Assembly (NCBI GenBank): GCA_016721195.1
Contig: JADKIO010000008.1
Location: forward strand, 124,001-188,000
DNA: 64,000 nucleotides
Origin: Candidatus Geothrix skivensis
GTDB taxonomy: Bacteria > Acidobacteriota > Holophagae > Holophagales > Holophagaceae
Direction: 5' to 3'
Shown: piece by piece, positions 9,157 to 17,489 of the stretch
How positions within the stretch are numbered: position 1 is the first letter of the stretch
How the letters are laid out: the number at the start of each line of letters is the position of its first letter
Notes under the pieces: model-generated
Seen by the model: only the letters and a program-made list of their open reading frames with translations
Database searches by the model: none
What the model was told of the DNA's origin: nothing
Program-made: the position numbers and the translations under genes

Positions 9157-9855
9157 GTGGACCTGATCTGGGAGGGCCTCCGGAAGGCGCTGGAGCTGCT
9201 GCTCAGGCTGGATCCCGAGGTCCTCGGGATCACCCTGCTCTCCCTCAAGGTCTCCGGTCTGGCCACCCTGCTCAGCGTCGTGCTGGGGTTGGGGCTCGCG
9301 GTGACCGTGGCCCTCAACGACTTCCCGGGCAAGCGGCTGGTCATCGCCCTGATGAACACCGGCATGGGCCTGCCACCGGTGGTGGTGGGCCTGTTCGTGA
9401 CCGTCCTGCTCTGGCGGAACGGGCCCTTTGGCTTCCTGGGCATCCTCTACACGCCTGCGGCCATCATCCTGGCCCAGTCCATCATCGCCACGCCGATCAT
9501 CGCCGGGCTGGGGCTCGCCGCCCTGCAGCACCTGCCGCCGGGGCTGCGCCTCCAGATCCTGGCCCTGGGCGCCACTCGGACCCAGCTGGTCTGGCTGCTG
9601 CTGAAGGAGGCCCGCCTGCCGCTGCTGGCGGCCATCATGGCAGGCTTCGGCGGGGTCATCTCCGAAGTGGGCGCCTCCATCATGGTGGGCGGCAACCTGA
9701 AGGGCAGCACCCGCGTGCTCACCACGGCCACGGTGATGGAGACCAGCCGCGGCAACTTCGACGTGGCCTTCGCCCTCAGCTTCCTCCTGCTGGTCCTGGC
9801 CTTCTCGGTGAACGCCCTGCTCACCCACCTGCAGCAGCGGAGCCGGCGCCCATGA
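9157..9855 (+). CDS. tupB: Tungstate ABC transporter permease TupB
   Basis: 232 residues with about five to six membrane helices and the permease EAA-type loop (ALGATRTQLVWLLLKEARLP, about residues 140-160). It belongs to the ModB/TupB group and would form the inner-membrane channel with TupC. The GTG start at 9157 lies one base after the pruA stop, so translation is probably coupled. The last four bases overlap tupC. Confidence 0.9.
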   Translation: MDLIWEGLRKALELLLRLDPEVLGITLLSLKVSGLATLLSVVLGLGLAVTVALNDFPGKRLVIALMNTGMGLPPVVVGLFVTVLLWRNGPFGFLGILYTPAAIILAQSIIATPIIAGLGLAALQHLPPGLRLQILALGATRTQLVWLLLKEARLPLLAAIMAGFGGVISEVGASIMVGGNLKGSTRVLTTATVMETSRGNFDVAFALSFLLLVLAFSVNALLTHLQQRSRRP

Positions 9856-10970
9856 GCCGGGAGGTCCTGCTCCAGGCCCGGAACCTCCTGGTGCGCCGCG
9901 GGGGCCTCCAGGTGCTCGAGGTACCGGCCCTGGACCTGCGCGCCGGTGAGGTGCTGGCCCTCATGGGGCCCAACGGCGCCGGCAAGACCACCCTCATGCT
10001 GACCCTGGCGGGCCTGCTGCCCCCCACAGGAGGAGAGCTGATCTTCCGGCAGACCAGCCCTCGCTCCCGGGAGCAGCAAGACGCCCTCCGCCGCCGCATG
10101 ACGATGGTGTTCCAGGATCCCCTGCTCCTGGATGCCACCGTGGCCCAGAACATCGCCACGGGGCTGCAGCTGCGCGGAGTGCGGGCAGCCGAGCGCCAGC
10201 CGCAGGTGGAGCACTGGGCCCGCCGGCTGGGCCTGGGGGGTCTCCTGGATCGCTCCGCCCATCACCTCTCCGGTGGCGAGGCCCAGCGCACGGCCCTGGC
10301 CCGGGCCTTCGTCCTCCAGCCGGAGGTCCTCTTCCTGGATGAGCCCTTCTCCGCCCTGGACGCCCGGTCCCGGGAAGGACTCATCGAGGACCTGGGCCAC
10401 ATCCTGGCGGACACCGGAACCACCACCGTGCTCTCCACCCACGACCAGAGCGAGGCGGCCCAGTTGGCCCACCGGCTGGCGGTGATGAAGGAGGGGCGCA
10501 TCGTGCAGCTCGGGGGCTTGAGGGAGGTCATGAACCATCCGGAGGATCCCTTCGTGGCCGCCTTCGTGGGCATGGAGACCCTCCTCAAAGGCCAGGTGGT
10601 GACCTGCGGGGAGGGGCTGATCTCCGTGCGCCTGGGGAAGGGCGCCATGGACCGTGAGGTCCTGGCGATGGGCGAGGCCCAGCCAGGCCAGACGGTGCTG
10701 GTGGGCGTCCGTCCCGAGCACGTGGCGCTGTCTTTACAAACCGACAACGCCACCAGTGTGCGGAATGCCTTCCCCGGGGCTGTGACCAAGGTCATACCCC
10801 AGGGTCCCTTCTTCAAAGTCGAGCTGGATTGTGGCTTCTTCCTCAGCGCCTACGTGACAGGTCAATCGCTGTCAGAACTTGGACTTCAGCCCGGTCGAAG
10901 GGTGGTGGCCTCCTTCAAGGCCACCAGCGTCCACCTCATCCGCCGGGAAGGGCTCGACCCGCAACTGTGA
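9852..10970 (+). CDS. tupC: Tungstate ABC transporter ATPase TupC
   Basis: 372 residues. The N-terminal ATPase domain shows Walker A GPNGAGKTT, Q-loop FQDPLLL, signature LSGGEAQR, Walker B VLFLDEP and switch STHD. Residues from about 250 form a TOBE-like domain (VGVRPEHVAL), which in relatives binds oxyanion for trans-inhibition. It powers tungstate uptake with TupB and TupA. It starts four bases inside tupB and ends before a strong terminator. Confidence 0.92.
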   Translation: MSREVLLQARNLLVRRGGLQVLEVPALDLRAGEVLALMGPNGAGKTTLMLTLAGLLPPTGGELIFRQTSPRSREQQDALRRRMTMVFQDPLLLDATVAQNIATGLQLRGVRAAERQPQVEHWARRLGLGGLLDRSAHHLSGGEAQRTALARAFVLQPEVLFLDEPFSALDARSREGLIEDLGHILADTGTTTVLSTHDQSEAAQLAHRLAVMKEGRIVQLGGLREVMNHPEDPFVAAFVGMETLLKGQVVTCGEGLISVRLGKGAMDREVLAMGEAQPGQTVLVGVRPEHVALSLQTDNATSVRNAFPGAVTKVIPQGPFFKVELDCGFFLSAYVTGQSLSELGLQPGRRVVASFKATSVHLIRREGLDPQL

Positions 10971-11016
10971 TCCCGGGGCCATTGCGGCCCGGCGGACCCA
11001 GGACTAGCCTCAATCG

Positions 11017-11048
11017 AGGGATGGTGGTGCCGTCCCTGTTTTGTTTTG
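11017..11048 (+). terminator. Rho-independent terminator after tupC
   Basis: AGGGATGG (11017-11024), a five-base loop, CCGTCCCT (11030-11037), then GTTTTGTTTTG. It separates the uptake genes from the oxidoreductase genes 35 bp further on, so the two sets may be transcribed at different levels. Confidence 0.75.
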
Positions 11049-11082
11049 CATTCTCAGAACCCCGTCCGGAGGCACCCTCGCC

Positions 11083-11505
11083 ATGAAACAGCTGGTGATC
11101 GATTTCCAAAAGTGCGATGCAGGGCGCAACTGCAATCACGAGTGTGAGCTGGAGTGCGCCATCAAGGTCTTCAAGGTGGATGACCCCGCCCAGGCCGCCC
11201 TCCAGATCAAGGCCTACGAAGATGGCGGCGGCCACGCCGTGCTCTGCGATCAGTGCGGGGACTGCGTGGTGGTGTGCCCCTCCGAGGCCCTCAAGCGCAA
11301 CAAGCTGGGCGTGGTCATGATCAACAAGAGCGTCTGCGTCGGCTGCTACATGTGCATCGGGTTCTGCGAGAAGGATGCCTTCATGCGGAACTCCGACTGG
11401 ATCACGCCCCACAAGTGCACCTCCTGCGGCATCTGCGTGAAGGTCTGCCCCCACGGCGCCCTGTCCATCGTGGATGTCCCCGAGCCGCCCGTCCGGATCA
11501 TCTGA
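11083..11505 (+). CDS. Polyferredoxin, probable electron-transfer subunit of the AOR
   Basis: 140 residues. Three classic 4Fe-4S motifs (C-x2-C-x2-C-x3-C) are seen: CDQCGDCVVVCP, CVGCYMCIGFC and CTSCGICVKVCP. A further N-terminal Cys set (KCDAGRNCNHECELEC) could hold a fourth cluster. It lies 26 bp ahead of the aldehyde:ferredoxin oxidoreductase gene and should carry electrons between that enzyme and a soluble partner, as AorA-like subunits do. The ATG at 11083 has GGAGG ten bases upstream; an earlier in-frame TTG at 11041 lies inside the terminator and is unlikely. Confidence 0.9.
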   Translation: MKQLVIDFQKCDAGRNCNHECELECAIKVFKVDDPAQAALQIKAYEDGGGHAVLCDQCGDCVVVCPSEALKRNKLGVVMINKSVCVGCYMCIGFCEKDAFMRNSDWITPHKCTSCGICVKVCPHGALSIVDVPEPPVRII

Positions 11506-11531
11506 GAACGCCCCTTGAGAAAGGCCATGCC

Positions 11532-13757
11532 ATGAGCCAGCTCGTCTTCGATCCCAGCAAGGTCATGAACATCGACTACACCCTGCGCACCGAGTACCTC
11601 GACGGCCTGGAGGCCATCAAGGCCGCGCACAAGGTGCTGAAGGAGATCACCTACACGCCCAGCCTGCCGGACAAGGGCTACACCAACCGCACCCTCTACG
11701 TGAACGTGGGCTCCCTGGAGATCCAGGAGAAGCCCGTCACGCAGCAGATGAAGGATGTCTTCATCGGCGGCCGCGGCTTCGGCCTCTACCACCTATGGAA
11801 CGCGGTGAAGCCCACCACCCGCTGGAACGATCCCGAGAACGAGATCATCATCAGCCCCGGCCCCGTGTCCGGCATGACCCAGTACGCGGGCACCGGCAAG
11901 TCCCTGGTGGTGAGCCTCTCACCCCAGACGGACATCCCCATCGATTCCAACGTGGGCGGCTTCTACGGCCCCCTGCTGAAGTTCTCGGGCTTCGATGCCC
12001 TGGAGCTCCAGGGCAAGTCTGACAAGGACATCATCCTGTTCATCGATGGCCAGAAGGGCATCATCCGCATCGAGGAGGCACCCACGGATCCCGTGGACAG
12101 CCACGTCCTCGCGGAGATCCTCACGCACATGTACGCGGAGAACGAGAAGGACCTGCCCAACATCTCGGTGGTGTCCACGGGTGCCGCCGCGGAGCACAGC
12201 CTCATCGGCATGCTGAACTTCTCCTTCTACGACCGGCGCCGCAAGTGCGTGCGCTTCAAGCAGGCCGGCCGCGGCGGCATCGGGACGGTGTTCCGGAACA
12301 AGCGCATCCGGGCCCTGGTCATCCGCGGTCCCCAGGTGGCGGGGGATCTGAACCACCCGGCGGACCCCGAGACCATCGCCAAGACCGGCGTGAAGTACCA
12401 CAAGGAGATCCGCGAGAACGACGGCTCCCAGTGCATGATGCGGCGCAACGGCACGGCCCACATCGTCGAGATCATGGACGCCTACGACCTGCTGCCGGTC
12501 CACAACTTCCAGTTCGGCTCGCACCCGGAGGTCCACAAGATCGATTCCGCCTACTGGCAGCAGCGCCTGACCCAGGCCACCGTGGACGGCTGCTGGTACG
12601 GCTGCTCCATGGCCTGTGCCAAGGGCGCCGATGGGCTCACCCTCCAGACCGGCCCCTACAAGGGCCACCTCGTCTCCGTGGACGGCCCCGAGTACGAGAA
12701 TGCGGCGGGCCTGGGCTCCAACTGCGGGGTCTTCGATCCCGACGCCTTGCTCGAGCTGAACTTCTACTGCGATACCTACGGCATCTGCACCATCACCTAC
12801 GGCACCCTCACGGCCTTCGTCATGGAGTGCTACCAGCGCGGCATCCTGAACAAGGAACGCACCGGGGGCCTGGAGCTGACCTGGGGCAATGCCGCGGCCG
12901 ACCTGGAGATGATGCACCAGATGGCCCGCGGCGAAGGCTTCGGCAAGATCGCCGGCATGGGCACCAAGAAGATGAAGGAACACTTCATCAAGAATGGCTG
13001 GGGTGATCCGCAGCTCATCAACGACATCGGCATGGAGAACAAGGGCCTCGAGTACTCCCAGTACATGTCGAAGGAATCCCTGGCCCAGCAGGGCGGCTAC
13101 GCGCTGACCAACAAGGGCCCCCAACACGACGAGGCCTGGCTGATCTTCATGGACATGGTGAACAAGCAGCTGCCCACCTTCGAGGACAAGGCCGAAGCGC
13201 TCTACTACTTCCCCCTGTTCCGCACCTGGTTCGGCCTCAACGGCTTCTGCAAGCTGCCCTGGAACGATGTGGTGCCCGCCAACAACTCGGAACAGCCCGA
13301 GGCCCACAAGGTGCCCGAGCACGTGCAGAACTACGTGGATCTCTTCAGCGCCACCACGGGCATCAAGATCACCAAGGAGGACCTGATCACCCAGTCCGCC
13401 AAGGTCTACAACTTCCAGCGGGTGTTCAACATCCGCATGGGCAAGGGCCTGCGCCTGCACGACGCGGCCCCCTACCGCTCGCTGGGCCCCGTCACGAAGG
13501 AAGAGTACGAATCCCGGGCCGAGCGCTACGACCAGCAGATCATCACCGAGATGGGCCTCGATCCCGTTGGCAAGACCACCGAGGAGAAGATGGCCCTGCA
13601 CCGCCAGTGGCGCACCGGTCGGTTCTCCCAGCTCATGGACGCCGTCTACACCCGACGGGGCTGGACCCTGGATGGCGTGCCCACCCTGGCTCGATTGCAG
13701 GAACTGGGCCTGGATGCCTTCCCCGAGGTGGTCGAGGTCGTGAAGCAGCACCTCTAG
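11532..13757 (+). CDS. Aldehyde:ferredoxin oxidoreductase family, tungsten enzyme
   Basis: 741 residues, longer than the roughly 605-residue archaeal AOR. The family converts aldehydes and carboxylic acids with a tungsten bis-pyranopterin centre and one 4Fe-4S cluster. Seen: a typical AOR N-terminal part (FIGGRGFGLYHLW, SPGPVSGMTQYAGTGK, SNVGGFYGPLLKFSGFDAL), the cluster motif GCWYGCSMACAKG (C-x3-C-x3-C; archaeal AOR has C-x2-C-x3-C) and a late Cys in GLNGFCKLPWND. The start at 11532 fits the alignment; the reading frame is open further upstream but overlaps the ferredoxin gene. Substrate is not known. The tup genes, polyferredoxin and ThiS/MoaD-like protein support a tungsten enzyme. Confidence 0.92.
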   Translation: MSQLVFDPSKVMNIDYTLRTEYLDGLEAIKAAHKVLKEITYTPSLPDKGYTNRTLYVNVGSLEIQEKPVTQQMKDVFIGGRGFGLYHLWNAVKPTTRWNDPENEIIISPGPVSGMTQYAGTGKSLVVSLSPQTDIPIDSNVGGFYGPLLKFSGFDALELQGKSDKDIILFIDGQKGIIRIEEAPTDPVDSHVLAEILTHMYAENEKDLPNISVVSTGAAAEHSLIGMLNFSFYDRRRKCVRFKQAGRGGIGTVFRNKRIRALVIRGPQVAGDLNHPADPETIAKTGVKYHKEIRENDGSQCMMRRNGTAHIVEIMDAYDLLPVHNFQFGSHPEVHKIDSAYWQQRLTQATVDGCWYGCSMACAKGADGLTLQTGPYKGHLVSVDGPEYENAAGLGSNCGVFDPDALLELNFYCDTYGICTITYGTLTAFVMECYQRGILNKERTGGLELTWGNAAADLEMMHQMARGEGFGKIAGMGTKKMKEHFIKNGWGDPQLINDIGMENKGLEYSQYMSKESLAQQGGYALTNKGPQHDEAWLIFMDMVNKQLPTFEDKAEALYYFPLFRTWFGLNGFCKLPWNDVVPANNSEQPEAHKVPEHVQNYVDLFSATTGIKITKEDLITQSAKVYNFQRVFNIRMGKGLRLHDAAPYRSLGPVTKEEYESRAERYDQQIITEMGLDPVGKTTEEKMALHRQWRTGRFSQLMDAVYTRRGWTLDGVPTLARLQELGLDAFPEVVEVVKQHL

Positions 13758-13758
13758 G

Positions 13759-13789
13759 CAGATCGGCCGCGCGAGCGGCCGATCTGTTT
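13759..13789 (+). terminator. Perfect 12-bp hairpin between aor and the sulfur-carrier gene
   Basis: CAGATCGGCCGC, loop GCGA, GCGGCCGATCTG, then TTTC. The stem starts two bases after the aor stop and ends 27 bp before the next gene. The U-run is short, so it may be a partial terminator or an mRNA-stabilising end that lowers expression of the downstream gene. Confidence 0.65.
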
Positions 13790-13815
13790 CCTGCAACCAC
13801 CCAGAGGCCCCGAAC

Positions 13816-14013
13816 ATGATCCTGGTGAACGAGGAACCACTCGGCTGGCACGAGGGCATGACCGTCCGGGACATCCTGCGGCAGAAGAACTACCGCTTCC
13901 CCATGCTGATCATCCACGTGAACGACACCATGGTGCAGAAGAAGGATTACGACAGGACCACCGTGCCCGACGGGGCGGTAGTGAAGGTCATCCACCTCAT
14001 CAGCGGGGGCTGA
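13816..14013 (+). CDS. ThiS/MoaD-like small sulfur-carrier protein
   Basis: 65 residues ending in Gly-Gly, with the beta-grasp pattern MILVNEE...GMTVRDIL...VNDTMV...VKVIHLISGG. Such proteins are activated as C-terminal thiocarboxylate and donate sulfur in thiamine or molybdopterin synthesis. Its place behind a tungsten oxidoreductase makes a pyranopterin role likely, as MoaD-like proteins often accompany AOR genes; ThiS is the alternative, since a thiC gene occurs 34 kb away. No MoaE or ThiG is next to it. Confidence 0.82.
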   Translation: MILVNEEPLGWHEGMTVRDILRQKNYRFPMLIIHVNDTMVQKKDYDRTTVPDGAVVKVIHLISGG

Positions 14014-14017
14014 GTTC

Positions 14018-15814
14018 CTACCTTGAAACCAGGGGAAGCAGCAGACGGAAGCGCGTTCCACGCCCGGGTTCGCTCGCTACCTCCAGCCGGCCCCCACCCT
14101 CCTCCACCATGGCCTTGAGCGAGGAGAGGCCCAGGCCGGTGCCCTTGCCGGGTTCCTTGGTGGTGTAGAAGGGGTCGAAGATCCGCGCGAGGACTTCCTG
14201 GGTCATCCCGGTACCGGAATCAACCACCTCGATCATGGCCTGTTCCCCCCTCGTTCCGCCCCGGGTGACTTGGATGCCGAGATGGCCGCCCTCGGGCATG
14301 GCATCCCGGGCATTGGCCACCAGGTTCACCATCATCTGCTCCAGCCGGAGCGTCGAGCTCTTGATGATCAAGACCTCATCCCTGGGGACCTCCATGATCA
14401 GGTTCACGGCTCGGGGGAGGAGCAGCCGAAGGGTCTCCTCCATGCCGCCCAGTTCCCGTCCCAGGTCCACGGGCAGGAGCGCCTCCTCCTCCCGCCGGGC
14501 GAACTCCATGAGCCGCCGGGTGAGCAGGGCGGCGCGATCGGCGGCCATGGCGATGCGGTTCAGCTCCGAGAGGCCGGGCGGCACGCCCTCCTCCAGGTTC
14601 ATGACCGCCAACTCGGCTGAGCTCTTCACCGCGCCCAGCAGGTTGTTGAGGTCGTGGGCGAGCCCGGCTCCCATCATGGCCAGGGCATTCATGCGCTCCG
14701 TGCGGATCAGGGTGTGCTGGGCCTGCTCCAGAACCTGGGTCCGGTCGCGCACCCGATCCTCGAGGGTGCGCCGGGCCGCCTCCAGGTCCTCCACCGCCTG
14801 CACCTGCCGGAGCAGGAGGAGGAGGACCATGACGAGAAAGATGCCCGAGGCACCCCGCACCAGGTAGAGCGGCGCCTGGAGGATGAGCACGGCCATGACC
14901 GCCAGTGCCCCGACAACCGGGAAGTAGGGGAGCAGGCGCGTGAGTCTCCCGCCCGCTCCCTGGAGATCGGGGGCCGCCTCCGGTGTCGGGGACCAGGCGG
15001 CGAGTCCCTGAAACAGGGGAATGCAGCCCACCAGCGGCCACCACCACTGCTCCTGGGGGGTCAGAGGGAGGCCGGCCATGGCCCAGCCGGAGAGCACCAC
15101 CAGCCAGGCCAAGGCCGAAGCCCCCAGCCAACCGAGCGGGCCCCTGAACCGATGTGGCCGGCCGGAGGTCATGTAGACCAGACCGCCCCCCATCAGGGCC
15201 GCATTCAGGTAGGCCACCAGAACGCGCAGGCTCAGATCCGGGTTGGCCGTGCGCAGGGCCCCGTGGACCCCAACCACCCAGAGGAGGAACAGGACGGAGG
15301 CGGCGAAGAGCAGGCCATCCAGCACCCGGCGACGACTTCCAACCTCCCAGGAGCTTCCCCGCGGAAAACTCAGGACGGCGGCCAACACCAGGAGGCCGGT
15401 ACCCAGGCTCAGGAGCTTGAACAGGTCGGGGGCCCAGGTCAGGGGATGACCGATGGCGGGTGGAATCCAGAGCGAGACATTGATGACGTCCAGGAGAGCC
15501 GAGGCCCAGAGCAGTTGCCACGCCAGGCGTTCCTTGCGTTCGGACCGCCAGGCCCGCAGGCCCAGGCTCGTGCAGGCCAGCAGCTCGATGAGCAGGTAGC
15601 CGAGGTTCCAGACGAAGCTTCGCCGCTCAGGGGTGGAGGCTAGGTGCACGGCCACCACGCCAAGCCAGGCTCCCACCAGCGTGGCGCGAGCCCACCAAAC
15701 CCAAGCGGTGTGCACGCCCCGCCCCTCGGGCCGTGGGCTCGTGGCCGGGAATGGAGCCTGGGAGTGGGCGGGCCCGGTCAAGGAGAGCCTCGTCAAGAAT
15801 CTGGTACAGAGCAT
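14018..15814 (-). CDS. Membrane-bound sensor histidine kinase
   Basis: 598 residues. The N-terminal third has about seven hydrophobic helices with short loops, a membrane sensor of unassigned type. A coiled linker (LEAARRTLEDRVRDRTQVLEQAQ) leads to HisKA with the phospho-His in GAGLAHDLNNLLG, then HATPase motifs NLVANARDAMPEGG and GTGLGLSSLK. There is no receiver domain and no adjacent regulator gene. The ATG at 15814 is chosen since the frame upstream runs into the dehydrogenase terminator and stop. Confidence 0.88.
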   Translation of the reverse strand: MLCTRFLTRLSLTGPAHSQAPFPATSPRPEGRGVHTAWVWWARATLVGAWLGVVAVHLASTPERRSFVWNLGYLLIELLACTSLGLRAWRSERKERLAWQLLWASALLDVINVSLWIPPAIGHPLTWAPDLFKLLSLGTGLLVLAAVLSFPRGSSWEVGSRRRVLDGLLFAASVLFLLWVVGVHGALRTANPDLSLRVLVAYLNAALMGGGLVYMTSGRPHRFRGPLGWLGASALAWLVVLSGWAMAGLPLTPQEQWWWPLVGCIPLFQGLAAWSPTPEAAPDLQGAGGRLTRLLPYFPVVGALAVMAVLILQAPLYLVRGASGIFLVMVLLLLLRQVQAVEDLEAARRTLEDRVRDRTQVLEQAQHTLIRTERMNALAMMGAGLAHDLNNLLGAVKSSAELAVMNLEEGVPPGLSELNRIAMAADRAALLTRRLMEFARREEEALLPVDLGRELGGMEETLRLLLPRAVNLIMEVPRDEVLIIKSSTLRLEQMMVNLVANARDAMPEGGHLGIQVTRGGTRGEQAMIEVVDSGTGMTQEVLARIFDPFYTTKEPGKGTGLGLSSLKAMVEEGGGRLEVASEPGRGTRFRLLLPLVSR

Positions 15815-15846
15815 AGCGGCAGGGCCGCAGTGTCTACTTAGAAACA

Positions 15847-15872
15847 GGAGGGGAGGCCAATGCCTCCCCTCC
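15847..15872 (-). terminator. Terminator after the ALDH7-type gene
   Basis: GGAGGGGAGGC (15847-15857), loop CAAT, GCCTCCCCTCC (15862-15872): a perfect 11-bp stem. On the minus strand it is followed by TGTTTC. It lies 20 bp past the dehydrogenase stop. Confidence 0.7.
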
Positions 15873-15891
15873 CCGGTCAGCCCCGTCCCTT

Positions 15892-17406
15892 TCACAGCTC
15901 CAGGGTGATGCCCTGGGCCAGTTCCACCCGGCCGCTGAAGTTGATGGCAGTGGTCTGGCGGCGCATGTAGGCCTTCCATGCGTCGGAGCCGCTCTCCCGG
16001 CCACCACCGGTCTCCTTTTCGCCACCGAAGGCTCCGCCGATCTCGGCGCCGCTGGTGCCGGTGTTTACGTTGGCGATGCCGCAGTCGCTGCCCGCCGCGG
16101 AGAGGAAGAGCTCGCTCTCCCGCTGGTCGTTGGTGATGATGGCGCTGGAAAGGCCCTGGGGCACGCCGTTCTGGAGGGCGATGGCCTCCTCGAAGGTGCG
16201 GTACTTCATCAGGTAGAGCACCGGCGCGAAGGTCTCCTCCTTCACCATGGGGATGTTTCCATCGACTTCCACGATGCAGGGGGTGACGTAGCAGCCACCG
16301 GGGCGCTGCAGACGCTCACCCCCGAGGAGCACACGGCCCCCTTCGGCCTTCACTTTCTCGATGGCCTCCAGCATGGTGTCCACGGCCCCGGCATCCACCA
16401 GGGGCCCCATGAGGTTCTCGTCCAGGCGGGGGTTGCCGATGGTCGTCTTGCGGTAGAGGGCCTGGAGCCGCTCCGTGAAGGCCGCGTAGATGGACTCGTG
16501 GAGGATGACGCGACGGGTGGAGGTGCAGCGCTGGCCGGAGGTGCCGATGGCGCCGAAGTAGATGGCGCGCAGGGCGATGTCAAGATCGCCCTTCTCACTG
16601 ACGATGACGGCGTTGTTGCCCCCCAGCTCGAGAATGAGCCGCCCAAAGCGCTCCTGCACCAGCCGACCCACGTGCCGCCCACCGGGCACGGAGCCGGTGT
16701 AGGACACCAGGGCCACCCGGGGATCCGTGTTGATGAGGTCCCCGATGTCGCTGCCCCGGCCGATGGCCAGGCTGCAGATGGCGGGATCGAAGCCGAAGTC
16801 CCGCAGCACCTTCTCGGCGATCTTCGTGCAGGCGATGGCCGTCAGCGGCGTCTTGGAGGAGGGTTTCCACAGCACCGTGTCGCCGCAGACCAGGGCGAGG
16901 GCCGTGTTCCAGCTCCAGACCGCCACGGGGAAGTTGAAGGCGGTAATGACGCCCACCACCCCCAGGGGATGCCACTGCTCCTGAAGGCGGTGCTGCTTGC
17001 GCTCGCTGGGCATGGTGAGGCCGTACATCTGGCGGGAGAGGCCCACCGCGAAATCGCAGATGTCGATCATCTCCTGGACCTCGCCCAGGCCCTCGCGCAG
17101 GGTCTTGCCCATCTCCAGGGTGACCAGTTCCGCCAGGGCGCCCTTGTGGCGGCGCAGCTCGTCGCCGATGGCCTTCACCACCTCCCCGCGCTTCGGGGCG
17201 GGGACCAGCTTCCAGGTCGCATAGGCCAGGTGGCACTTCTCCAGGATGGCGTCGAATTCCTGGGGGGTGACGTTGGCCACCGTGGCCAGGGGCTCGCCAT
17301 GGATGGGGGACACCACGGTCTGGGCCTTCCCGCTGCCCAGCCACGCGCCGGCGAATCCGCCCGGATTCGATTTGGAAAGACCCAATGAATTCAGCACCTG
17401 GTCCAT
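15892..17406 (-). CDS. ALDH7-type aldehyde dehydrogenase (alpha-aminoadipic semialdehyde / piperideine-6-carboxylate dehydrogenase-like)
   Basis: 504 residues resembling the antiquitin/AmaB group. It oxidises a semialdehyde to the acid with NAD+, in lysine or pipecolate breakdown. Seen: YGLTMPSER, WHPLGVVGVITAFNFPVAVW, SYTGSVPGG, general base Glu in LELGGNNAV, catalytic Cys in GQRCTSTRR. Start at 17406 has GGAGGTGGGTC just upstream; the frame extends to 17478 without a ribosome site. It is divergent from a LysR gene over an AT-rich 83-bp spacer, a layout typical of LysR control. Confidence 0.9.
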   Translation of the reverse strand: MDQVLNSLGLSKSNPGGFAGAWLGSGKAQTVVSPIHGEPLATVANVTPQEFDAILEKCHLAYATWKLVPAPKRGEVVKAIGDELRRHKGALAELVTLEMGKTLREGLGEVQEMIDICDFAVGLSRQMYGLTMPSERKQHRLQEQWHPLGVVGVITAFNFPVAVWSWNTALALVCGDTVLWKPSSKTPLTAIACTKIAEKVLRDFGFDPAICSLAIGRGSDIGDLINTDPRVALVSYTGSVPGGRHVGRLVQERFGRLILELGGNNAVIVSEKGDLDIALRAIYFGAIGTSGQRCTSTRRVILHESIYAAFTERLQALYRKTTIGNPRLDENLMGPLVDAGAVDTMLEAIEKVKAEGGRVLLGGERLQRPGGCYVTPCIVEVDGNIPMVKEETFAPVLYLMKYRTFEEAIALQNGVPQGLSSAIITNDQRESELFLSAAGSDCGIANVNTGTSGAEIGGAFGGEKETGGGRESGSDAWKAYMRRQTTAINFSGRVELAQGITLEL

Positions 17407-17489
17407 GACCCACCTCCAGCATTCATTTGTATCGTTTTTTGTTTCAATTATAAAATTCATTCGATTCACATATGACATGAGCTAAATTC
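17407..17489. promoter_or_regulatory. Divergent AT-rich control region, ALDH7 / LysR
   Basis: This 83-bp spacer is far more AT-rich than the surroundings (runs such as GTATCGTTTTTTG and AATTATAAAATTC). It must hold both promoters and the LysR operator. Several T-N11-A matches are possible, and I could not single out one box. Confidence 0.6.

Noticed and set aside
11041..11082. Earlier TTG start of the polyferredoxin
   Set aside because: It lies within the terminator's T-run and lacks a ribosome site; ATG 11083 has GGAGG.
10971..11082. A Moco/tungsten-cofactor riboswitch before the AOR genes
   Set aside because: Only a terminator-type hairpin with U-run is seen; the spacer is too short for the known fold.
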